A stretch of DNA of 7,246 nt, taken from the NCBI GenBank assembly GCA_903872255.1, contig CAIQJW010000023.1, forward strand, positions 1 to 7,246, read 5' to 3'. A model generated the notes under the pieces. It ran no database searches. It had not been told where the DNA came from and saw only the letters and a program-made list of their open reading frames with translations. The translations under genes were made by a program, and so were the position numbers. This DNA comes from an uncultured delta proteobacterium (lineage in GTDB: Bacteria > Desulfobacterota > Syntrophorhabdia > Syntrophorhabdales > Syntrophorhabdaceae). This document shows, in pieces, positions 1-5,172 of this stretch. Position 1 is the stretch's first letter. The number at the start of each line of letters is the position of its first letter.

Positions 1-152
1 AGAGACTCGGCGATATCAAGTGTTATGCGCACTTTTCTGCCGGGCCGGCTAACTGTGGCCTTCGAAATATCGATGAGGTCCGTAATATCCTCTCCCGCAT
101 CGAATCTTCTGTCAAATTCATCTGTTGTTGTGGCTAAGCGTTTCTTCTTCAT
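1..152 (-). CDS. brnA: BrnA-like / CopG-family antitoxin, partial (C-terminus beyond left edge)
   Basis: Fifty codons are visible before the window ends. The product should neutralise the BrnT toxin encoded just upstream and, as known for BrnA, bind the shared promoter through a ribbon-helix-helix domain. The visible part opens with a basic MKKKRLATTT segment. An acidic stretch (DEFDRRFDAGEDITDLID) follows, which resembles the toxin-contacting N-terminus of BrnA-type antitoxins. Near residues 39-47 begins RKVRITLDI, which looks like the strand that opens a ribbon-helix-helix domain; the rest is missing. The ATG at 152 has a good ribosome binding site (GGGAGAGGAAG, about 5 bases upstream). It lies inside the end of brnT, overlapping it by 35 bases, an arrangement that suggests coupled translation. 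Assignment rests on gene order and this partial sequence, so a different CopG-type antitoxin remains possible. Confidence 0.75.
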   Translation of the reverse strand, partial: MKKKRLATTTDEFDRRFDAGEDITDLIDISKATVSRPGRKVRITLDIAES

Positions 153-402
153 AGATCTTCCTCTCCCTGGCTCTTGAACGGCGTACGGAAATAATACGTA
201 CAGCATCATTCCTGACCGTAAAGATGGCCGTCCACAGCTTGTCGCCAATGGCGCCAATCTCGATCCACCTTTTTTCGATGGGATGCGGGGCTTCGATCTC
301 AACCCTCTTTTCATCAAGCCAGATCTTTCGGGCATGATCAAAGTCGATTCCGTGCTTCTCAAGATTAGAGACGCTCTTTTCTTCATCCCATTCAAATATC
401 AT
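118..402 (-). CDS. brnT: BrnT family ribonuclease toxin
   Basis: This 94-residue protein matches the BrnT toxin family, RelE-fold ribonucleases that inhibit translation and are held inactive by BrnA. The diagnostic N-terminus is MIFEWDEEKSVSNLEKHGIDF, reading FEWD, then K, N and KHG at the family spacing. The C-terminal RIISVRRSRARERKIYEE (about residues 69-86) is the characteristic basic strand and helix that carries catalytic residues in BrnT. Length is typical for the family. The start is fixed by the N-terminal motif, yet no ribosome binding site precedes the ATG; instead a TATAAT box ends six bases upstream, so the transcript is probably leaderless. The antitoxin gene overlaps its 3' end, with the toxin-first order usual for brnTA. 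Whether it is still active cannot be read from sequence, but no lesion is visible. Confidence 0.9.
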   Translation of the reverse strand: MIFEWDEEKSVSNLEKHGIDFDHARKIWLDEKRVEIEAPHPIEKRWIEIGAIGDKLWTAIFTVRNDAVRIISVRRSRARERKIYEEETLSHNNR

Positions 403-408
403 ACGTAT

Positions 409-436
409 ATTATACAGTAGTTGTACATATTTGCAA
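409..436 (-). promoter_or_regulatory. sigma70-type promoter of brnTA
   Basis: On the minus strand a TTGCAA -35 box (436-431) is followed after 16 bases by a perfect TATAAT -10 box (414-409). The predicted transcription start falls at or within a base or two of the brnT ATG (402). This implies a leaderless mRNA and agrees with the absence of a ribosome binding site. Confidence 0.7.
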
Positions 437-445
437 CATTGTTGC
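433..445. promoter_or_regulatory. inverted repeat overlapping the brnT -35 box, possible BrnA operator
   Basis: The sequence GCAACATTGTTGC is a perfect 6-bp inverted repeat around a single central base, and its left arm overlaps the -35 box. A second short palindrome, ATACGTAT (401-408), sits between the -10 box and the ATG. BrnA is known to autoregulate its promoter, so one or both could be its binding site; that assignment is inference. Confidence 0.45.
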
Positions 446-479
446 GGATAATCTGATAAATACCGTAGATTTCAGGAAG

Positions 480-510
480 GAAAAAAGCCGCGAGAAGCCT
501 ACCGGTTTTT
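480..510 (-). terminator. weak candidate terminator after the cysteine synthase gene
   Basis: Read on the minus strand, AAAAACCG and CGG-C-TTTTT can pair (3 GC plus 5 AT pairs, one bulged base, 12-base loop), and the 3' arm ends in a run of six T. The structure also has a T run on the plus strand. It lies about 60 bp past the cysteine synthase stop codon. The stem is poor, so this is only a candidate. Confidence 0.3.
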
Positions 511-568
511 GTTGGGGGCAGCTACGTGCCCGGACCTGGGGCGGGTCAAAAACTGCGAATTCATCTCA

Positions 569-1477
569 TTAAGGCGGGCACTTGGCGCAGATGGACCTGA
601 ACTGCATGGTGCTGAGGTACCTGTCGCCGCGGTCCGGGAAGAGGACGACTATCGTTCCGTGATCGATCCTCTGCGCGATCCTTAAGGCTACGGCTGCGGC
701 TGCGCCGCTTGAGGTCCCTACGAAGATGCCTTCTTTGCGTGCGAGGAGCCCGGTCAGTTCGAATGCCTCGCCGTCCTCGACCATTTCCTTCATATCGAGA
801 TTTTCCCGGTGATATATCCCGGGGACAATGGACTCGGTCATGTTTTTCAGACCCTGGATAGTGTGGCCCATCACGGGTTCGACACCGACGATCTTTACGG
901 ATGGCTTGACGGATTTGAGGTAGCTTCCGGTACCCATCAGGGTGCCCCCCGTTCCCATGCCAGCCACGAAATAATCGACCTCGCCGTCCGTCTGGCGGTA
1001 TATTTCAGGCCCGGTGGTCTCAAAATGGGCCAGGACATTGTCCGGATTTTCGTATTGATTCGGCATGTAATACTTCTTAGGTTCACCATTTAACAGTATA
1101 TGCGCCTGCCGGATAGCGCCGTCAATGTTCTCCTTTGCAGGGGTAAGAAATACCTCGGAGCCAAGGCCCTGCAGTATCAGGCGGCGTTCGTTGCTGACAC
1201 AGGCCGGCATGCACAATTCGACACGATATCCCTTGGCTGCCCCGATCATTGCGATGGTTATGCCCGTATTGCCCGACGTCGGCTCGAGGATCGTCTTGTC
1301 TTTCGTTAACTCTCCCCGTTCTTCAGCCTTCGTTATCATATAAAGGGCAGGGCGGTCCTTTACCGAACCTCCGGGATTGCATCCTTCCAGTTTACACATG
1401 ACCTTTACGTTCGGATTGGGATTAATATTGCATAATTCCACGAGTGGCGTGTTGCCGATTGCGGAAAGGATGTTCAT
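569..1477 (-). CDS. cysM: cysteine synthase, CysM-type (PLP-dependent O-acetylserine or O-phosphoserine sulfhydrylase)
   Basis: A cytoplasmic fold-type II PLP enzyme that makes L-cysteine from an activated serine and sulfide or a sulfur donor. All the family marks are present in order: IGNTPLV at 7-13, PGGSVKDR at 35-42 with Lys40 as the PLP Schiff-base lysine, PTSGNTGI at 66-73 (substrate loop), GTGGT at 175-179 (PLP phosphate loop), GTSSGAA at 254-260, and PDRGDRYLST at 281-290. The length, 302 residues, and the GDRYLST ending match CysM rather than longer CysK. The activated-serine substrate cannot be decided from sequence. After the conserved core it carries an unusual tail ending CAKCPP, adding a CxxC pair (Cys297, Cys300). 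The ATG at 1477 has a ribosome binding site, GAGAGG, about 8 bases upstream. A 57-codon gene with a Cys-containing C-terminus lies 126 bp upstream on the same strand and may belong to the same function. Confidence 0.93.
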   Translation of the reverse strand: MNILSAIGNTPLVELCNINPNPNVKVMCKLEGCNPGGSVKDRPALYMITKAEERGELTKDKTILEPTSGNTGITIAMIGAAKGYRVELCMPACVSNERRLILQGLGSEVFLTPAKENIDGAIRQAHILLNGEPKKYYMPNQYENPDNVLAHFETTGPEIYRQTDGEVDYFVAGMGTGGTLMGTGSYLKSVKPSVKIVGVEPVMGHTIQGLKNMTESIVPGIYHRENLDMKEMVEDGEAFELTGLLARKEGIFVGTSSGAAAAVALRIAQRIDHGTIVVLFPDRGDRYLSTMQFRSICAKCPP

Positions 1478-1503
1478 CGCTATTGCCTCTCAATCAAGCT
1501 TAG

Positions 1504-1535
1504 ATTCTAAAAAACATTAACAGAAGCGCGGTCAA
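1504..1535 (-). promoter_or_regulatory. weak candidate promoter of the cysteine synthase gene
   Basis: A TTGACC box (1535-1530) and a TAGAAT box (1509-1504, five of six to consensus) lie upstream of the cysM start, but the spacer is 20 bases, longer than normal. The TAGAAT box lies in an 11-base inverted repeat, TTAGA-N-TCTAA (1500-1510). Either activator-assisted initiation or transcription from the upstream small gene is possible. Confidence 0.3.
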
Positions 1536-1603
1536 TGCACAAGCCCAATCAAGGAGTTGCGCGTGAACGCACGGTGCCGCCTTCTCTGCCCGGCAATATT
1601 TTC

Positions 1604-1777
1604 CTAGAAACAGCCGAGCTGACAGCCCGTTATCTTTATCTTGTATTCATTCAGCAGATCGCCCATGTCCTTGTATGTAATGCCCTCATCTTCGGCGAGT
1701 TTGCGCGCCTCCTGGCAGGAGATCTTTCCGTCCTGTAAATGGGTTTTTACTTTTTCAATTATTGCCTGTTTATCCAT
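1604..1777 (-). CDS. 57-residue protein with CQLGCF C-terminus, function unknown
   Basis: The ORF from ATG 1777 to TAG 1604 encodes a 57-residue protein. It begins MDKQAIIEKVKTHLQDGKIS and looks like a compact helical domain: charged, with amphipathic helices at about 1-15, 21-31 and 36-46. It ends KIKITGCQLGCF, so two cysteines (52 and 56) sit four apart just before the last residue, and another cysteine is at 21. I have the impression of similar small proteins with the same ending in anaerobic deltaproteobacteria, but I cannot name a family. The domain somewhat resembles a small helix-turn-helix. Support for a real gene: a strong ribosome binding site (AGAGGAG, 7 bases upstream), a promoter with a perfect TTGACA box, and a conserved-looking end. 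An overlapping ATG at 1784 gives only four codons. It precedes the cysteine synthase gene, hinting at a role in sulfur or redox metabolism; that is inference. Confidence 0.8.
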   Translation of the reverse strand: MDKQAIIEKVKTHLQDGKISCQEARKLAEDEGITYKDMGDLLNEYKIKITGCQLGCF

Positions 1778-1816
1778 CAGCCATCTCCTCTTTGAAATAT
1801 CCTGGATCTATCATGA

Positions 1817-1845
1817 ATTCAATTTTTCAGCCAATTCATTGTCAA
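1817..1845 (-). promoter_or_regulatory. sigma70-type promoter of the 57-codon gene
   Basis: A perfect TTGACA -35 box (1845-1840) is followed by a 17-base spacer and TTGAAT (1822-1817, four of six to consensus). The predicted start near 1810 leaves a leader of roughly 30 bases containing the AGAGGAG ribosome binding site before ATG 1777. It could also serve the downstream cysteine synthase gene. Confidence 0.6.
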
Positions 1846-1911
1846 ATCCTGCGGCCCGCTCCAATTCAAAGGTTCCGGGCTGCCGCAATCATCCTTATTC
1901 TCATCGGGCAT
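1819..1911 (-). CDS. doubtful 30-codon ORF between the zinc-ribbon and small-protein genes
   Basis: ATG 1911 to TGA 1819 encodes a short acidic peptide beginning MPDENKDDCGSPEP. The frame is open without a stop for about 16 more codons upstream, into the end of the zinc-ribbon gene, where a TTG is the only alternative start. The ribosome binding site is weak (CAGCGAG directly against the ATG). Its 3' end overlaps the promoter of the next gene. It may be a tiny gene, a displaced C-terminus of the upstream gene, or chance. The rest of this 162-bp intergenic stretch shows nothing else beyond that promoter. Confidence 0.2.
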   Translation of the reverse strand: MPDENKDDCGSPEPLNWSGPQDLTMNWLKN

Positions 1912-1939
1912 CTCGCTGTAATGCCGGACGAGGATATGA

Positions 1940-2326
1940 TCAAACAACGGGGTGTGATTTTCTCAGCCATTCTTTGATACGGGGGCATTCCCAGGGAAGC
2001 GTGCCGCAGAAGCCGGATTCCTGCTTGTCGGGGCACGCGGTGCATATCTGCCAGTGACCGCAATCTATGCCTGTCATCAATGATGCATCGCATTCAGTGC
2101 ACCATAGATATCCGCATACACAGCACAAACCTACCGTGGCGTCATTGACGGAGTCTACTCCCGAACAGTCCATTGTGTTAGGACACCCGCAATGAGGACA
2201 CGAGCGCAGGTGGTTATCCCTGTCAACATTCCTGTTTTTTTCGACGGCAAGCAGAAGGGCATCCTGTATATCATCGGGAAGAAATTCCCACATTCTCAAG
2301 AGACTGCCCGATATCACCTTACCCAT
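1940..2326 (-). CDS. cysteine-rich zinc-ribbon protein, IBR-like cysteine pattern, function unknown
   Basis: A 128-residue soluble protein with a helical N-terminus (about 8-30) and then a cysteine-rich core. Pairs and ligand-like clusters are C43-x2-C46, C54, C68/C69-x-C71, C76-x2-C79, C89 with H91, and C95-x2-C98, with C107 and C114 later. The stretch LCCVCGYLWCTECDASL followed by CGHWQICTAC recalls the CxxC..C....CxxC layout of IBR/RING-type zinc domains. This points to two structural zinc sites, but not to a function. I chose ATG 2326 although the frame extends to a GTG at 2371, because a good promoter has its -10 box at 2367-2362, inside that extension, so the mRNA should begin near 2355. 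A G-rich sequence (AAGGGTGG) lies about 6 bases upstream of 2326. No pathway is suggested by the neighbours. Confidence 0.75.
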   Translation of the reverse strand: MGKVISGSLLRMWEFLPDDIQDALLLAVEKNRNVDRDNHLRSCPHCGCPNTMDCSGVDSVNDATVGLCCVCGYLWCTECDASLMTGIDCGHWQICTACPDKQESGFCGTLPWECPRIKEWLRKSHPVV

Positions 2327-2361
2327 AGATCGCCACCCTTCCCGGAAAAGATATGGAAGGT

Positions 2362-2390
2362 ATTGTAGCACAGAAGAAATACGTGGACAA
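2362..2390 (-). promoter_or_regulatory. sigma70-type promoter of the zinc-ribbon gene
   Basis: TTGTCC (2390-2385) and TACAAT (2367-2362) are separated by exactly 17 bases on the minus strand. The -35 box overlaps an 11-base inverted repeat, CAATG-N-CATTG (2388-2398), which could be an operator. The position separates this gene from the aminopeptidase gene upstream, which ends at 2428, and decides its start codon. Confidence 0.6.
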
Positions 2391-2427
2391 TGACATTGCT
2401 TTCTTATCCCCGGCCTCAGGAAATTGT

Positions 2428-3630
2428 TTATTTGTTCCGAAAAACTCCTTTTTCATAAATGACCATCTCCCTGCCGTCGGCCAGATGGGCCGTTACCGTT
2501 TTTGACTCGGTGTTGACGAGGTCCCAGTGAAGGGCCGAGTCATTGAAACCGAGTTTGCCCTTCATCTCCTTTGTTAACCGCGCCGGGTTGCCGCTGAACG
2601 TATCGCTGTATGATGCCCCGAGGGCGAGATGGCAATTGCCGTCGGTACCTCCGAAATTTTCGTCAAACAGCGTATCTGCCATAAAACGGTCGATCAGGGA
2701 AAATCGCTTATCGGTAAGCGAAAACTCGCCGACCCGGGACGCTCCCCGGTCCATTGCTACCTGTTTTTTCAGGAATTCCCCTCCCTTTTTTGCTTCCGCC
2801 TCGACGACTTTTCCCTTTTTGAATACCAGGCGTACGCCTTCGACATAATTGCCGCTGCGAAATGAAGGCAGATTCGCATAGTAGACACCCTCGGTCCCGC
2901 GAAAGTCGGGCGACAGGAATACCTCGAAGCTCGGGATATTATGACCTGAAATACCCGCCCATTTTCGTTTATCCCCCGGGGTGAGGACAAGGTCCATATT
3001 CCGGGAAACCACGCGGAAATATTTCACCTTGAGACCGCTCAGCCATTTCTTGATCCCGGCTGCCTCGGCATGAATGGCCTCCCATTTCCGGACCGGGTCC
3101 TTCAGGTTGAGGAAGCAGGCCTTTTTGATCTGCTCGGCATACGCTGAAAGCGGCATCTTTGCGTGCTTCGCAAGTGCTGCCGTCGGGTACGTGCACAATG
3201 TCCAGCTGTATACGCCCCTCTCCTCCCTTTTATCCATTATCTCCCGGAAGGGCTTGCGTGAAACGAGGACCTTTCCTATCCGTGACGGGTCGATATCCTT
3301 AAGGTACGTAAGCGACCCGGGAGCGCGAAGAAAGATCCGGCCGCTGACGGCCTGGTACAGTTCCCTGTCGCCCGGGGGCAGAAATTTAAGCTGCGGTTCG
3401 CTCGCCATTTGATAAAAGGTATGTTCCATGGTATTAGTGAGTCCCATGCGCTGGACAGGATACATGTCCCTTTCGAGGATCTTGCGATAGAGTATCTCCG
3501 CCAGGCCGAGCGCCGCAGGATCATACTGGACAAGGACCACATCACCTTTCTTAAATGCGCCCTTTCGGGCGGTCGATAATCCCCAGAGCAGGACATCGGC
3601 GTATTTCTCCAGGACCTCTTTATCAAACAT
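2428..3630 (-). CDS. M29 family metallo-aminopeptidase
   Basis: A 400-residue enzyme of the thermophilic aminopeptidase family (M29, AmpS/AmpT/PepS), which removes N-terminal residues from peptides using a dinuclear metal centre. All expected ligands are visible in family context: Glu236 in PSFEVFLSPD, Glu302 in RVGEFSLTD, His334 in GNCHLALG, and His368 and Asp370 in ALHWDLV. Tyr341 in LGASYSD matches the conserved active-site tyrosine. Length is close to the family norm of about 400-415. No signal peptide is seen, so it should be cytoplasmic, unlike the two predicted exported proteins before it. ATG 3630 has a strong ribosome binding site (AGAGGAGAG, 6 bases upstream). It follows the Memo-AMMECR1 gene by 45 bp with no terminator between, so co-transcription is likely. 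The physiological peptide substrate is unknown. No clear terminator follows its stop. Confidence 0.93.
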   Translation of the reverse strand: MFDKEVLEKYADVLLWGLSTARKGAFKKGDVVLVQYDPAALGLAEILYRKILERDMYPVQRMGLTNTMEHTFYQMASEPQLKFLPPGDRELYQAVSGRIFLRAPGSLTYLKDIDPSRIGKVLVSRKPFREIMDKREERGVYSWTLCTYPTAALAKHAKMPLSAYAEQIKKACFLNLKDPVRKWEAIHAEAAGIKKWLSGLKVKYFRVVSRNMDLVLTPGDKRKWAGISGHNIPSFEVFLSPDFRGTEGVYYANLPSFRSGNYVEGVRLVFKKGKVVEAEAKKGGEFLKKQVAMDRGASRVGEFSLTDKRFSLIDRFMADTLFDENFGGTDGNCHLALGASYSDTFSGNPARLTKEMKGKLGFNDSALHWDLVNTESKTVTAHLADGREMVIYEKGVFRNK

Positions 3631-3675
3631 TAATTACTCTCCTCTAAACTCTTTCGTTAAATACATACCGGCATA

Positions 3676-5172
3676 CTATTCCGAGAATACCTGTGCCGAG
3701 AAAATGAATATTTTTGTCTCTTTATCCTTCCATGCATCATCGGTCAGCCCGGCTTTTGAGCACGTATTGCGGAGGAATTCATCCCTGTTCCATTTATAGT
3801 GGGTTGCCACCTGCGGCAGAAGCAGGCCGGAATTACCGTCTTTGACTATATAAAGGCCATGCCTGCCCACAACGATCTCATTCGGTGACCGTATGAGCTT
3901 CAAGGGGGAAAGCACCGATATCTCTATCGATATATCCTTAAGCTCATTATCTGTCACGGGCCGAAACCTCATATCGCGCGATGCCGCGGCCACGGTCATT
4001 TCAACGACGGACCGGTAAAGAGGCGCGACCGGTTTTATGAAGCCTATGCATCCCCGCAGCTGCCCGTCCCTGTTGAGGGTGACAAACACTCCCGACCTCT
4101 CGGAGAGCCGGCCGTCTTTCATATCGATATTCGGGGCCGTCTTCGACGAGACATATTCTTCGAGGGTTTTTCGGGCAATGGAAAGAAGCTTCTTCTTCTG
4201 GGTTTCGGTAAGAGGCGGAAGGTCTTTTTCGTCGGATTTCGCGAAAGACACCGAACCATACCCGACAACCCGGGACCTGTCCCCGCCGGCATCCCCGGAA
4301 TTTGCATAACCAAGGACCTCGGCCTCCCCGCCGATACCACTCGCTATCTTCATGACCGCAATTACCGCAGGCGCCGCACACAGCTCGTTGTCTTTGCGCG
4401 TGATGCTGTTGTCATAAAGTCTTTCCCATGACAGGCCTTCTATCTGCCTCAAAGTCGACATGTCCATTGTCTTCGCTATGCTGTCTGCGTGATAATGGGA
4501 CATATCCGATGATACGACGAGCACCGCCCGGCCTTTGCTCCTCGTAATGACCCCTTTCAGGATATCGGATAATTGGGCGATGCCCTCCTTGTTAATGCGC
4601 CCCGTGAGCAGCGGGACTATCCTGACGTCCTTAAATGTTCTCTGCAGGAAGGGGAGCTGGACTTCGAGAGAATGCTCCCCGTCAAATGCAGAAGGCATGT
4701 TCTTTATAATGCCGCCGGATGATGCCAGGCTTTTCGCCACGGCGGAATCGATGGCCACATTGCCGAGCGGGGTTTCCCAATTCCCTTCGGGATATACCGC
4801 TACACCATCAAAAAAGGCCCGGTGACTTGAACCGAGAAGAATGACCGTCTTTGCCTTCGTCCCCTTTAACGCCATCCAGGAACATGCCGCGACCCGGCCT
4901 GAATAGATATATCCCGCATGGGGAGCCATGACCGCAAATGTCCCGGGCGTGCCCGAGCATCCTTCGGAAGCGGCATTTCTGAGGTAACCATCGACCAGTG
5001 TTTCAAGATCATGGCGGTCGCCGGGATAGAACGAGCCGGCAAAGGCAGGCTTTTTTACCGCCGCGTTCGTTTGGCCTGCATCCGCGCAAGGGTTAAAAAC
5101 CAGAAAAAAGGCGACCGCAAACAAGGCCAGCAAGTGAATGCCGGTTCTTTTCAATCTTCTTATCGGCTCCAT
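3676..5172 (-). CDS. amrB: AmmeMemoRadiSam system protein B (Memo) fused to protein A (AMMECR1), with N-terminal export signal
   Basis: A 498-residue two-domain fusion. Residues about 1-32 form a signal or anchor: basic MEPIRRLKR, a hydrophobic core (12-26), then a possible signal-peptidase site at ADA-GQ (30-34). Residues about 42-312 are the Memo domain, with AGSFYP (45-50), PHAGYIYSG (His85), GSSH (His117), LEVQLPF (169-175), SSDMSHYH (Asp223, His226) and ELCAA (Cys265). His85, His117 and Cys265 match the metal or redox centre of human MEMO1. After a short linker, residues about 320-498 are the AMMECR1 domain with its LRGCIG signature (372-377). These families are named as parts of the AmmeMemoRadiSam system, whose substrate is unknown. 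I chose ATG 5172 (AGGGGG just upstream) because it starts at the basic n-region; ATG 5205 also has a plausible AAGGA site and would add 11 residues. The gene overlaps the radical SAM stop by 13 bases, implying coupled translation. Confidence 0.92.
   Translation of the reverse strand: MEPIRRLKRTGIHLLALFAVAFFLVFNPCADAGQTNAAVKKPAFAGSFYPGDRHDLETLVDGYLRNAASEGCSGTPGTFAVMAPHAGYIYSGRVAACSWMALKGTKAKTVILLGSSHRAFFDGVAVYPEGNWETPLGNVAIDSAVAKSLASSGGIIKNMPSAFDGEHSLEVQLPFLQRTFKDVRIVPLLTGRINKEGIAQLSDILKGVITRSKGRAVLVVSSDMSHYHADSIAKTMDMSTLRQIEGLSWERLYDNSITRKDNELCAAPAVIAVMKIASGIGGEAEVLGYANSGDAGGDRSRVVGYGSVSFAKSDEKDLPPLTETQKKKLLSIARKTLEEYVSSKTAPNIDMKDGRLSERSGVFVTLNRDGQLRGCIGFIKPVAPLYRSVVEMTVAAASRDMRFRPVTDNELKDISIEISVLSPLKLIRSPNEIVVGRHGLYIVKDGNSGLLLPQVATHYKWNRDEFLRNTCSKAGLTDDAWKDKETKIFIFSAQVFSE

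Noticed and set aside
516..531. GGGCA/TGCCC hairpin as the terminator of the cysteine synthase gene
   Set aside because: The stem is 5 bp with no T-run following on either strand, so it is not an intrinsic terminator on its own.
809..1343. Three plus-strand ORFs opposite the cysteine synthase gene
   Set aside because: They are antisense shadows of the clear CysM-type coding frame and show no family motifs.
1535..2057. Plus-strand ORFs across the small-protein and zinc-ribbon genes
   Set aside because: Low-complexity, motif-free translations antisense to genes that have ribosome binding sites, promoters and conserved motifs.
1866..2093. Minus-strand 75-codon ORF in another frame of the zinc-ribbon gene
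   Set aside because: Out of frame with the cysteine-rich coding sequence, no ribosome binding site, and arginine-rich shadow composition.
3074..3626. ORFs in other frames over the M29 peptidase gene (112 and 116 codons)
   Set aside because: The M29 frame contains every metal ligand; these are composition shadows.
4001..4825. Several 73 to 126 codon ORFs over the Memo-AMMECR1 gene
   Set aside because: The Memo and AMMECR1 motifs occupy one continuous frame; the others carry none.
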